From NCBI GenBank assembly GCA_963664635.1, contig OY761542.1:2728001-2792000 (forward strand): a stretch of 64,000 nucleotides of DNA, read 5' to 3'. Numbering within the stretch: the stretch's first letter is position 1; each line of letters opens with the position of its first letter. The translations under genes and the position numbers were made by a program. Below are positions 24,425-32,555 of the stretch, one piece after another. This DNA comes from VXNE01 sp963664635. GTDB taxonomy: Bacteria; Pseudomonadota; Gammaproteobacteria; Pseudomonadales; Azotimanducaceae. Below the pieces are notes generated by a model, which was not told the origin of the DNA, made no database searches, and saw nothing but the letters and a program-made list of their open reading frames with translations.

Positions 24425-24816
24425 CAGTACTGTCCGATGAAGGCGGTGATGGCGTCGACGGGGCCGACTCGCTCGCCGTCCTCGATGGCGAACACGGTGT
24501 ACTCCACGCGCCGCAACGCGGCATGGGAGGTACCGTGGGCGGTGGCGACGACGGACCATTCGCGTCCGCCGAGGGTCACCCGGCGCCGCGCCGAGCCGGA
24601 GGCGAGCGGGATCGCCTCCTCCCCCGTGGCGTGGCGGGCGAGGCGCGCCCGCTCGATCTCGTTCTCCGCCACCCAGCGCGCCAGCGTGCGCCGCTCGAGG
24701 AGGGCGAGCTGGCCGATCGTATCGCTGCTGCGCGCGTACACGGTGGTCGCGACGGTGGCGATGACGACCAGCGCCACCATCAACTCTACCAGCGTGAAGC
24801 CCCGGCGCCGGGTCAT
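24424..24816 (-). CDS. gspI: Type II secretion system minor pseudopilin GspI
   Basis: A 130-residue minor pseudopilin of the tip complex. The prepilin signal is a normal short leader, MTRRRG|FTLVELMVALVVIATVATTVY, with Glu at +5. The small globular domain fits GspI (LLERRTLARWVAENEIERARL). ATG 24816 overlaps the gspH stop (ATGA). Its own stop overlaps the gspJ start, so this part of the operon is tightly coupled. Confidence 0.92.
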   Translation of the reverse strand: MTRRRGFTLVELMVALVVIATVATTVYARSSDTIGQLALLERRTLARWVAENEIERARLARHATGEEAIPLASGSARRRVTLGGREWSVVATAHGTSHAALRRVEYTVFAIEDGERVGPVDAITAFIGQY

Positions 24817-25385
24817 GCCGCGTCGCCCTGCTCCCGCGTCGCCACGGTGCGCTGAATGCCGTCGGACCGCACCAGCCACGGGACCGAACCCCAGGCCGGA
24901 GTGACCTCGATGACGAACGGCGTCTGCTCCCCGCTCGCGAAGATGACGATGTTCGGCAGCGCGCCAGTCGGCCGGGAGGCGCTTGCCGCGGGTTGGCCGG
25001 CCGTGGGCTCGAGTGCCTCCGCGGTCGCCGAGAAGGACACGCCCGGCGGAGCCGTGCGGCCGCGGAACGGTCCGTCTTCCGGCCGCACCCAGGCGCCGGT
25101 TGCCGGATCGAGGGTCGCGAAGGCATACTCGGTGGCGTCCACGAACAGTCCCCACTGCGCGTTGCGCATCAGCGCCTCGGTGCGCGCGAGTTCCACGAGG
25201 GCCGCGAGGCGGATCGCTTCGGTCTGCAGGTCCCGCTCGCGGTCGGCCCCCACGAAGCTGAAGGTGACGACGCCGGCGAGCGCGCCGATGATGGCGAGCA
25301 CGACCAGGAGCTCCATGAGGGTGAACCCTCCTGGCGGCGCAGAACTCGCGCACGGTGCCTGGCCGCGATTCCTGTGTCGATTCAC
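24813..25385 (-). CDS. gspH: Type II secretion system minor pseudopilin GspH
   Basis: A 190-residue minor pseudopilin with the prepilin site G|FTLMELLVVLAIIGALAGVV after a 20-residue leader. I chose the GTG at 25385 (M-N-R-H-R-N-R-G-Q) because it is the only standard in-frame start just upstream of the signal. A REPIN-like element begins 6 bp further upstream and separates the gene from gspG, which may reduce its expression relative to the major pseudopilin. Confidence 0.88.
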   Translation of the reverse strand: MNRHRNRGQAPCASSAPPGGFTLMELLVVLAIIGALAGVVTFSFVGADRERDLQTEAIRLAALVELARTEALMRNAQWGLFVDATEYAFATLDPATGAWVRPEDGPFRGRTAPPGVSFSATAEALEPTAGQPAASASRPTGALPNIVIFASGEQTPFVIEVTPAWGSVPWLVRSDGIQRTVATREQGDAA

Positions 25386-25390
25386 GTGCC

Positions 25391-25489
25391 GTAGGGGACA
25401 CCCTCGTGGTGTCCCGGCGCGACCTGCGGTCGCATTGCAGTTTCGCTGGCGCGAAACTGCCCTGTCGGCGAATGCAAGGGGCGCCCTAC
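25391..25489. repeat. REPIN-like element with GTAG ends between gspG and gspH
   Basis: A GTAG tetranucleotide begins each end in inverted orientation (25391-25394 and, on the minus strand, 25486-25489). Between them are three stem-loops: GGGACACC/GGTGTCCC (25395-25415), GCGACC/GGTCGC (25419-25433) and GCAGTTTCGC/GCGAAACTGC (25437-25460). GTAG next to a hairpin is the mark of REP sequences mobilised by RAYT transposases. The right GTAG contains the TAG stop codon of gspG. Confidence 0.7.
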
Positions 25490-26082
25490 AGGTCGCGGTA
25501 GTGAATGTCGGCGCCGGCGTCGTCCCCGCCGTCCACGCCGTCCGCGCCCAGGGAGTAGAGTTCGAAACCCCGGTCGGCGCTGGCGTAGACATAGGGATTC
25601 CCCCAGGGATCGGTGGGGAGCCGCTTGGCATAGCCGTCGGGACTGTAGTTGCGCGGCTCCGGGAAGCCGCCCGGTTTGGAGACGAGCGCCTCGAGGCCCT
25701 GCTCGGTCGATGGGTAGTAAGCGTTGTCCAGCCGGTACAGGTCCAGGGTCGCGCCGATGCTCCGGAGGTCGTTCTCGACGGCCGTGCGCCGCGCCTGGTC
25801 GCCCCTGCCGATGATGTTCGGTACGAACAGCGCCCCGATGATGCCAATGATGACGATCACCACCATGATTTCGATGAGCGTGAATCCCCGGGCGCGGGCC
25901 GTGATCGAGGTTCGTCTAGGGAAGCTCTGATTAAGAGCTTCCCTAGTGCGGCACAGGGATGTGCCGCCAAATTCGATGGCGTGAGGCATTGAATTTGTGG
26001 AGCAAGACGAAACCGCGTTTCGTCTTGCGACCTGATCAAGCCCATGGATGGGCTTGATCGGATGTTCCCTAGCGGTGTTCAT
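25486..26082 (-). CDS. gspG: Type II secretion system major pseudopilin GspG with repeat-encoded leader
   Basis: The major pseudopilin that polymerises into the piston-like pseudopilus. After cleavage the mature protein starts FTLIEIMVVIVIIGIIGALFVPNIIG. It carries the conserved LDNAYYPSTEQGLEALV, LPTDPWGNPYVY and Asp-rich calcium-site tail (DGGDDAGADIHYRDL). The leader is 66 residues instead of the usual under 20, because a 157-bp palindromic element lies in frame right after M-N-T. The ATG at 26082 is 4 bp after the gspF stop. The only other in-frame ATG before the cleavage site (25989) is inside the element. Confidence 0.93.
   Translation of the reverse strand: MNTAREHPIKPIHGLDQVARRNAVSSCSTNSMPHAIEFGGTSLCRTREALNQSFPRRTSITARARGFTLIEIMVVIVIIGIIGALFVPNIIGRGDQARRTAVENDLRSIGATLDLYRLDNAYYPSTEQGLEALVSKPGGFPEPRNYSPDGYAKRLPTDPWGNPYVYASADRGFELYSLGADGVDGGDDAGADIHYRDL
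25916..26072 (-). repeat. Five-hairpin palindromic element, copy 2 (inside gspG leader)
   Basis: The second 157-bp copy, with the same five stem-loops as copy 1. Its ends form a perfect inverted repeat, CTAGGGAA at 25916-25923 and TTCCCTAG at 26065-26072. If the flanking TA is counted as a target duplication, the net insertion is 153 bp or 51 codons, which keeps the gspG frame. The minus strand encodes the segment RNAVSSCSTNSMPHAIEFGG. Confidence 0.92.
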
Positions 26083-26086
26083 GTCT

Positions 26087-27298
26087 TCAGGCCACGAGTT
26101 GGTTCATGCTGAGGATGGGCAACAGTATCGCCAATACCACGATGATGACCAGAACCCCCATGACGAGCATCATCGTGGGCTCGAACAGCCGGACCAGCGT
26201 GGTCACCAGGCGTTCGAGCTCCTGCTGCTGGTACTGGGCGACCTTGCGCAGCATCGTGTCGAGTTCGCCGCTCGCCTCCCCGCTCGCGATCATGTGCAGG
26301 AACATCGGCGGGAAGTGGCCGGCGCCCTCGAGGGCGGCCCGGAGGCTCGTGCCCTCGCTTACCCGCGCGGTGGCCTCGTCCAGGCGGCCCTTCAGCCAAT
26401 GGTTCGTCACGACCTCGCCGGCGATGCGCATGGCGTCCACCAACGGGATGCCGCTCGACGTGAGTATGGACAGGGTGCTCGCGTACCGGCTTGCGTTGCC
26501 GCCGCGCACGATGCGCCGGACGATCGGCATGCCGAGCTTGCGCTGGTCCCAGGCGGCGCGGATGGCGGGCTGGGCCAGCAACCTCCGCACCGCGAGGACG
26601 CCCGCTGCCCCGGCGAGCGCCACCAGCCACAGCCAGTCCTGGAGGAACTGCGAGACCGTGATCATCACCTGGGTGAGCCACGGCAGATCCTCGCCCGTGT
26701 CGTCGAAGACGCGCACGATGTCAGGCACGACATAGATCAGCAGCGCGCCGACGATGACCAGCGCGAACACGAGCAGCAGCACCGGGTAGAACAGCGCCAT
26801 CTCCACGTTGCGCCGGGACTCGAAGCGCCCCTCGATGTAGTCGGCCAGATTCTCCAGCACGACTTCCAGGAAGCCGGACTGCTCTCCCGCGGCGACCGTG
26901 GAGCGGTACATGTCCGGAAACGTCGAGGGGAACTCCCCGAGGGCCGTCGCCAGCGGATAACCCTCGCGGACTCGGCCGCGGACGGCCATGATCATGGCTC
27001 CGACGCGCCGCTTCTCCGTCTGCTGAGCCATCGCGTTGAGCGCCTCCTCGATGGGCAGGCCGGCGGCGACGAGGGTGGCCATCTGGCGGGTGAAGAGTGC
27101 CAGCTCGAGCAGCGACATGCCGCGTCCGAACGAGAACTGCAGGCCGCTGCGCGTGCGCTCCACCGTCTGGTCCACGGACAGCGGGGTCAGGCCCTCCTCG
27201 CGCAGGACCTGCCGCACCTGGCGCCGGCTGTCGCCCTCCCGCACGCCGCGCTTGCGGCGCCCGCGCGCGTCGAGAGCGACGAACTCGAATGCGGCCAA
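26087..27298 (-). CDS. gspF: Type II secretion system inner-membrane platform protein GspF
   Basis: A 403-residue polytopic platform protein with two copies of the T2SSF domain. Landmarks include FTRQMATLVAAGLPIEEALNAMAQQ in the first repeat and YASTLSILTSSGIPLVDAMRIAGEVV in the second. Three membrane segments are visible (ALFYPVLLLVFALVIVGALLIYVV and others). It starts with TTG at 27298, one base after the gspE stop. It is the docking site for GspE. Confidence 0.94.
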   Translation of the reverse strand: MAAFEFVALDARGRRKRGVREGDSRRQVRQVLREEGLTPLSVDQTVERTRSGLQFSFGRGMSLLELALFTRQMATLVAAGLPIEEALNAMAQQTEKRRVGAMIMAVRGRVREGYPLATALGEFPSTFPDMYRSTVAAGEQSGFLEVVLENLADYIEGRFESRRNVEMALFYPVLLLVFALVIVGALLIYVVPDIVRVFDDTGEDLPWLTQVMITVSQFLQDWLWLVALAGAAGVLAVRRLLAQPAIRAAWDQRKLGMPIVRRIVRGGNASRYASTLSILTSSGIPLVDAMRIAGEVVTNHWLKGRLDEATARVSEGTSLRAALEGAGHFPPMFLHMIASGEASGELDTMLRKVAQYQQQELERLVTTLVRLFEPTMMLVMGVLVIIVVLAILLPILSMNQLVA

Positions 27299-27299
27299 A

Positions 27300-28871
27300 C
27301 TAGGACCCAGCCGCGTCGGCGGACTGCGCGTCGGCGGACTGCGCGTCTGCGGACTGCGCGTCTGCGGACTGATCCTCTAGGGTCACGCGGAGTACTTCCT
27401 CGACCGTGGTAAGCCCCTGCCGCACCTTGGCGCGCCCGTCTTCGCGCATGCTCGCAAAGCGCGCCCGGGCGTAACGGGTCAACACCTGTTCGGAGGCCCG
27501 GTCGTGGATCAGTTCCCGCATGCCGTCGTCGACGACCACGAGTTCGTAGATTCCCGTGCGGCCCCGGAACCCGGAGCGTCCGCAGGCGTCGCAGCCGACC
27601 GGGTGGTACACGGTGGACGCCCCGGCGCCGTCGAGGAACCGGCGCTCGAAGGCATCCGCCGCGGCCTCGACCTTGCACCGGGCGCAGAGTACGCGGACCA
27701 GTCGCTGCGCAAGCACGCCGATCAGGCTCGACGCGACGAGGAACGGTTCCACCCCCTGGTCGACGAGACGCACGACCGCGCCGGTCGCGGTGTTCGTATG
27801 GAGCGTGGACATGACGAGGTGACCGGTGAGGCTCGCCTGGATGGCGATCTCCGCGGTCTCCAGGTCCCTGATCTCTCCCACCATGACCACGTCGGGATCC
27901 TGGCGCAGGATGGCCCGGAGCCCGCGCGCGAACGTCATGTCCGCCTTCTCGTTGACCTGGGTCTGCCCGATGCCCGTCAGGTTGTACTCGATCGGGTTCT
28001 CGATCGTGAGGATGTTCATGGTGCGGGTGCTGAGCTCGGTCAGCGACGCGTACAGGGTGGTGGTCTTGCCCGAGCCCGTGGGGCCCGTCACCAGGAAAAT
28101 GCCGTGCGGCTGGTGCACCACCTCGCGCAGGCGCTCGAGGACGTCGGTGCGCATGCCGAGATTCGGCAGCGTGAGGCGGCCCGCCTGCTTGTCGAGCAGC
28201 CGCAGCACGACCCGCTCCCCGTGGGCGGACGGCAGCGTGGACACGCGCACGTCGACCTCGCGCCCGCCGATGCGCAGGGCGATCCGGCCGTCCTGGGGGA
28301 CCCGCTTTTCAGCAATGTCGAGCTTCGCCATCACCTTGATGCGGGACACCAGGAGGGAAGCCACGGCGCGTTTCGGGCGGACCGCCTCGCGCAGCACGCC
28401 ATCGACCCGGAACCGCACCAGCAGGTCGCGTTCGAAGGTCTCGATGTGGATGTCGGAAGCGTCTTCCCGGATCGCCTCGGACAGCAGCGCGTTGATGAGG
28501 CGGATGATCGGGGCGTCGTCCTCCTGCTCGAGGAGGTCCTCGGTCTCGGGGACGGACTCGGCGAGGCGCGCAAGATCGAGGTCGTCGTCCAGGCCCGCGA
28601 CCATCTCCCTGGCCTCGATCGAATCCCCGGCGTAGAGCTGCGCGAGACGCTGCTCGAAACGCTCCGGGCCGATGATTTCGAGAGTCAGCCCGCATCCGGC
28701 GAAGCGCCGCACCTCCGCCAGGGTGGTGAGGGACGGGGTCTCGCGGCAGACCAGGGGCACGCTCCCGTCGAGCGTGGAGGGCACACCGTCGAACGCGACG
28801 CCAAACCGCCGCGCGAACGTGAACGGCAGGCGCGCTACAGGCGTCTCTGCGTCAGTGGCGTAGTCGGCCAT
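27300..28871 (-). CDS. gspE: Type II secretion system ATPase GspE
   Basis: A 523-residue cytoplasmic hexameric ATPase that powers pseudopilus assembly. Walker A (LVTGPTGSGKTTTLYASL), the Asp box, Walker B (VVMVGEIRDLETAEIAIQ), the His box (GHLVMSTLHTNTATGA) and a tetracysteine zinc module (CARC ... CDAC) are all present. ATG 28871 is the first gene of the operon. The C-terminus ends in four QSADA pentapeptides encoded by 15-bp tandem repeats, which I do not know from other GspE proteins. Confidence 0.96.
   Translation of the reverse strand: MADYATDAETPVARLPFTFARRFGVAFDGVPSTLDGSVPLVCRETPSLTTLAEVRRFAGCGLTLEIIGPERFEQRLAQLYAGDSIEAREMVAGLDDDLDLARLAESVPETEDLLEQEDDAPIIRLINALLSEAIREDASDIHIETFERDLLVRFRVDGVLREAVRPKRAVASLLVSRIKVMAKLDIAEKRVPQDGRIALRIGGREVDVRVSTLPSAHGERVVLRLLDKQAGRLTLPNLGMRTDVLERLREVVHQPHGIFLVTGPTGSGKTTTLYASLTELSTRTMNILTIENPIEYNLTGIGQTQVNEKADMTFARGLRAILRQDPDVVMVGEIRDLETAEIAIQASLTGHLVMSTLHTNTATGAVVRLVDQGVEPFLVASSLIGVLAQRLVRVLCARCKVEAAADAFERRFLDGAGASTVYHPVGCDACGRSGFRGRTGIYELVVVDDGMRELIHDRASEQVLTRYARARFASMREDGRAKVRQGLTTVEEVLRVTLEDQSADAQSADAQSADAQSADAAGS
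27313..27372 (-). repeat. 15-bp tandem repeats in the 3' end of gspE
   Basis: Four contiguous 15-bp units (plus-strand GCGTCGGCGGACTGC, with the third and fourth carrying GCGTCTG) encode (QSADA)x4 at the C-terminus of GspE. The unit is a multiple of three, so copy-number change would keep the frame. Confidence 0.85.
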
Positions 28872-28967
28872 CCTTGCGGTGTCTGACCCAAGGGTGGCGG
28901 ATCATAGCAGCCGAGAGGATGGTTGAGACCTTGCGGCTGGACGCACGACCCGTAAACCGAAAGCAAT

Positions 28968-28982
28968 TGCGAATCGTTCGCA
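28968..28982. promoter_or_regulatory. Fur-box-like palindrome upstream of the TonB-dependent receptor
   Basis: TGCGAA-TCG-TTCGCA forms a perfect dyad, flanked by AAT on the left and TTT on the right. Sites of the form AATGCGAATNATTCGCATT are common Fur targets in front of TonB receptor genes. It lies 58 bp before the receptor's ATG, so iron repression is likely. Confidence 0.6.
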
Positions 28983-29040
28983 TTTTCGTTAGTTTGCGCG
29001 GTCGTTGGCCAGCGGGCCGTCCGAGACTGGGGACCCTTTC

Positions 29041-31389
29041 ATGTTGCACCCGTGGCAGCGGCCGAAGCATGGGCCACGTGCCTTTGGGCCGGTCCGAACC
29101 GAGCCGGGCCGCCGGTGGGGACCACTGGGCTGCATCGTACTCTCGAGTGCGCTCCTGAACGCCTCGGTACATGGGGAAAGCGACGATCGGCCCGTCCCAC
29201 CGGATGACGCCGATCCGCCCTTCCACGACGAAATGACGATCGTCGGTACGCGTGACGACGTCAAGACCCTCGGCGGCGCCGCCGACGTCATCGGCCAGGA
29301 GGTCCTGCAACGGTTCGGCTACGCGGACATCCAGCGGATCGTGCGTCAGACGCCCGGCGTGTCGGTGCAGGTCGAAGACGGCTACGGCCTGCGCCCGAAC
29401 ATCAGCATCCGTGGCGTGGCGAGCGAACGCAGCGGGCGCATCACGCTCCTGGAGGACAATGTCCTCATCGCGCCCGCGCCCTACTCCGCGCCGTCGGCGT
29501 ACTACTTTCCGACGGCGGGCCGGATGCATGCGTTCGAAGTCCTGAAAGGACCCTCGGCGATCACCCAGGGTCCGTACACCATCGGCGGCGCCCTCAACAT
29601 GGTGTCGACGCCCATTCCCGCGGCGCGCGGCGGAGCGTTTGCCGCGTCCGCCGGCCAGGATGCGACCTGGCGGGCCCACGCCTCCTACGGCGGGGTCACC
29701 GCCGGCGGTCTTGGTTTCCTCGTCGAGACCCACCAGTGGTTCTCCGACGGCTTCCAGGACATAGACCGGAGCCGGCGGCAGACCGGGCTCGCCGTGCGCG
29801 ACTACACGGTCAAGCTCCGCTACGCGCCGCGAGACTCCAGGCACGGACTGGAGTTGAAGCTGCAGGCGGCCGACCAGGACTCCGACCAGAGCTACCTCGG
29901 GCTGACCGACCGCGACTTCGCCGCCGACGCCTACCGCCGCTACGGCCTGTCCGCCCTCGACCGCATCGAGACCGCGCACGAGCAGGTGATTCTGCGCTAC
30001 GAGTTCAACCTGCGTGACGACACCCGGTTCTCGGCGACGGCATACGTCAACGCGCACGAGCGGGACTGGTTCAAGACGGAGGGGATCGACTTTGACGGGA
30101 GCACCGACGCGGAGGCTTTCTCGCGCACGAGCTGGTTCAACGTCATTCGGGCGGTCAATCGCGGCGCTGCCCTGGGCGGGCACACGGCCGACGCGTTGCG
30201 GGGCATTCTCCACGGGGAGACGGATACGGCCCCCGGCAGCGTCCAGTTGCGCTCCAACGCGCGCGAGTACCTGTCCCGGGGCGCGCAGTTCGCCTTCGAG
30301 TCGGAGGGCGTACTCTGGACTGCCCGACACGCCCTGGAAATGGGCCTGCGCCTGCACGAGGACGAAGAGGACCGGCTGCAGCGCAACAGCACGTACCACC
30401 AGGCGGACGGCGTCCTGGTGCTCGACGAGCTGGGCCTGTTGGGCAACGCCGGCAACCGCGTGCAGGAGGCCCGGGCGGCGGCGTTCTACCTGCACGACCG
30501 GATCGAGTTCGGCCGCTGGACCGTTGCGCCGGGCCTGCGCTACGAGGACATGGATCAGCGGCGCACGCGTTACGAGACGCGGCGGGACCGGACGTCCGAC
30601 CCCGCCTCCCGCGCGGCGGACAACCTGCGGGACAGGCGCCGGAACACCACGCGGGTCTGGCTGCCAGGGTTGGGCGCCAGCTTTCTCGCGCGGGACGGAC
30701 TGCGTGTCTTCGCGGGGGTGCACAAGGGCTTCACGGCGCCGAGCAACGCGCCCGATGTCGACGAGGAGGAAGCCGTCAACTTCGAGCTGGGCGTGCGCCA
30801 CGTGGGAGCGCGGAGCCGTTTCGAGGCGACCGCGTTCCTGAGCGACTACGACAACCTGCTCGGCGAGTGCACGGCATCCTCGGGCGCCGACTGCGACATC
30901 GGCGATGCGTTCAATGGCGACGCCGCGACGGTGCGCGGCGTGGAACTCCAGTTCGATACCGAGCTGGTCGCCGGCCGCGGCTTCGCGGTGCCCTTCGACA
31001 TCGACGTCACCTGGATCGAAGCGCGCTTCGACTCGGACATCGCGGACACCGACTTCTTCGGGGACGTGCGCCGCGGGGATCCGATTCCCTACATTCCCCG
31101 GTGGCAGGCGCACGCCACGTTGGGCTGGCTGCGCGGACCGTTCGAGGCCTACGCCGGGGTGCACTACGTGGATGCAGTCTGCGTACGCGCTTCGTGCGGC
31201 CCCTTCGAAGTCACCGACGCGGCGCTGACGGTCGACGTGTCGGGATCCTGGGCGGTGACCGAGCGCATCGCCCTGCTCGCGCGGGTGGAAAACCTGACCG
31301 GCGGGGAGAACCTGCTCGGCAGGCACCCGTACGGCGCCCGGCCCAACAAGGACCGCACGGCGGCCCTCGGCGTGCGCTTCGGGTTCTGA
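29041..31389 (+). CDS. TonB-dependent receptor, FecA-like (iron-chelate uptake)
   Basis: A 782-residue outer-membrane receptor. After a signal-like hydrophobic stretch comes a TonB-box-like DEMTIVG and the plug domain, with QTPGVSVQVEDGYGLRPN, ISIRGVASERSGRITLLED and FPTAGRMHAFEVLKGPSA. This matches the ferric-dicitrate (FecA) group of receptors. The barrel ends in the usual aromatic strand (ALGVRFGF). The ATG at 29041 is preferred over an earlier in-frame start at 29005. No fecI/fecR pair is adjacent, and a Fur-like site upstream suggests direct iron control. Confidence 0.9.
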   Translation: MLHPWQRPKHGPRAFGPVRTEPGRRWGPLGCIVLSSALLNASVHGESDDRPVPPDDADPPFHDEMTIVGTRDDVKTLGGAADVIGQEVLQRFGYADIQRIVRQTPGVSVQVEDGYGLRPNISIRGVASERSGRITLLEDNVLIAPAPYSAPSAYYFPTAGRMHAFEVLKGPSAITQGPYTIGGALNMVSTPIPAARGGAFAASAGQDATWRAHASYGGVTAGGLGFLVETHQWFSDGFQDIDRSRRQTGLAVRDYTVKLRYAPRDSRHGLELKLQAADQDSDQSYLGLTDRDFAADAYRRYGLSALDRIETAHEQVILRYEFNLRDDTRFSATAYVNAHERDWFKTEGIDFDGSTDAEAFSRTSWFNVIRAVNRGAALGGHTADALRGILHGETDTAPGSVQLRSNAREYLSRGAQFAFESEGVLWTARHALEMGLRLHEDEEDRLQRNSTYHQADGVLVLDELGLLGNAGNRVQEARAAAFYLHDRIEFGRWTVAPGLRYEDMDQRRTRYETRRDRTSDPASRAADNLRDRRRNTTRVWLPGLGASFLARDGLRVFAGVHKGFTAPSNAPDVDEEEAVNFELGVRHVGARSRFEATAFLSDYDNLLGECTASSGADCDIGDAFNGDAATVRGVELQFDTELVAGRGFAVPFDIDVTWIEARFDSDIADTDFFGDVRRGDPIPYIPRWQAHATLGWLRGPFEAYAGVHYVDAVCVRASCGPFEVTDAALTVDVSGSWAVTERIALLARVENLTGGENLLGRHPYGARPNKDRTAALGVRFGF

Positions 31390-31411
31390 TCCCAGCGCCA
31401 AAATCCGCGGC

Positions 31412-31447
31412 GGTCAGGGCGGTCAGGGCGGTCAGGGCGGTCAGGGC
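31412..31447 (+). repeat. 9-bp tandem repeats before pyrB
   Basis: GGTCAGGGC is repeated four times without interruption between the receptor stop codon and the pyrB start. It leaves only 25 bp to the pyrB start codon, so copy-number change could move promoter elements. Confidence 0.8.
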
Positions 31448-31472
31448 GCAGTTTGCGGGCTAGAATCGCCCC

Positions 31473-32492
31473 GTGAACTTCGTCGGACAAGACATCCTCT
31501 CGGTCGACCAGTTCGAAAGGCGGGATGTCGAGCGGCTCTTCGACGTCGCCGACGCGATGGAACCCTACGCCCGACGTACCCGCATGACGCGCGTCCTGCA
31601 GGGCGCGATCCTCTCCAACATGTTCTTCGAGCCGAGCACGCGCACGCGCATCTCGTTCGGCAGCGCCTTCAACCTGCTCGGCGGCGAAGTGCGGGAGACC
31701 ACCGAGATCCGGGAGACGTCCTTCGCCAAGGGCGAGTCCCTGCACGACACGGCCCGGGTGCTGTCCGGCTACAGCGACATCATCGTGATGCGGCATCCGG
31801 AACCGGGCTCGGTCGGCGCGTTTGCCCAGGCGTCGCGCGTGCCCGTCATCAACGGTGGGGACGGTCCCAACGAACACCCGAGCCAGGCCCTGCTCGACCT
31901 TTACACCGTGCGCAAGGAGATGCGCGGCCGGGGCGGCGGCATCGATGGCCTGCGGATCGCGCTGGTCGGCGACCTGAAGTACGGCCGTGCCGTGCACTCG
32001 CTGTGCAAGCTGCTCGGGCTCTTCGACGGCGTCACGTTCAACCTGGTCTCGCCGCCCGGCCTGGAAGTCTCCGGCGACATCGCCGGGGCACTCGGGTCAC
32101 GCGGTCATGCGGTCAACGAGGGCCACGAACTCGAGGCCGGGATTCATCACGTGGACATCGTCTACGTCACGCGCACCCAGGAAGAGCGGTTCCCGTCACA
32201 GGACGAAGCCGACCGGTATCGCGGCCTGTTCCGGCTGAACCAGGCGATCTACACGGAGCACTGCGAGCCGAACACGGTAATCATGCACCCCCTGCCCCGG
32301 GATTCGCGCGCCCAGGCGCAGGAGCTCGACGAGGACCTGAACGCCAACCCGAACCTCGCGATATTCCGGCAGACCGACAACGGCGTGCTGGTGCGCATGG
32401 CGCTCTTTGCGATGGTGCTCGACGTGGTCGAGCGGATCGACGCCGACGCGCGGCCGGTGACCTGGTACACGGGGAAGCGTACGCCGAAGTGA
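31473..32492 (+). CDS. pyrB: Aspartate carbamoyltransferase catalytic subunit
   Basis: A pyrimidine-biosynthesis enzyme that joins carbamoyl phosphate and aspartate. It has 339 residues. The carbamoyl-phosphate loop FFEPSTRTRISF, the KGESLHDTARVLSGYSD loop, RHPEPGS, DGPNEHPSQALLDL and the C-terminal MHPLPRDSR are all intact. The GTG start at 31473 lies only 6 bases after a TAGAAT -10-like hexamer (31461-31466), so the mRNA may be nearly leaderless. No pyrI or pyrC follows. Confidence 0.95.
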   Translation: MNFVGQDILSVDQFERRDVERLFDVADAMEPYARRTRMTRVLQGAILSNMFFEPSTRTRISFGSAFNLLGGEVRETTEIRETSFAKGESLHDTARVLSGYSDIIVMRHPEPGSVGAFAQASRVPVINGGDGPNEHPSQALLDLYTVRKEMRGRGGGIDGLRIALVGDLKYGRAVHSLCKLLGLFDGVTFNLVSPPGLEVSGDIAGALGSRGHAVNEGHELEAGIHHVDIVYVTRTQEERFPSQDEADRYRGLFRLNQAIYTEHCEPNTVIMHPLPRDSRAQAQELDEDLNANPNLAIFRQTDNGVLVRMALFAMVLDVVERIDADARPVTWYTGKRTPK

Positions 32493-32555
32493 CCCGCGGG
32501 CGCGCGGCCCTGCCGGTCGCGCCAACACCGCGCAACCGCGCATGAAGCGGGAGCG

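Noticed and set aside
24261..26072. CRISPR-like array formed by the repeated hairpins in the gsp operon
   Set aside because: There are only two long copies about 1.6 kb apart inside genes, with no short regularly spaced repeats or unique spacers.
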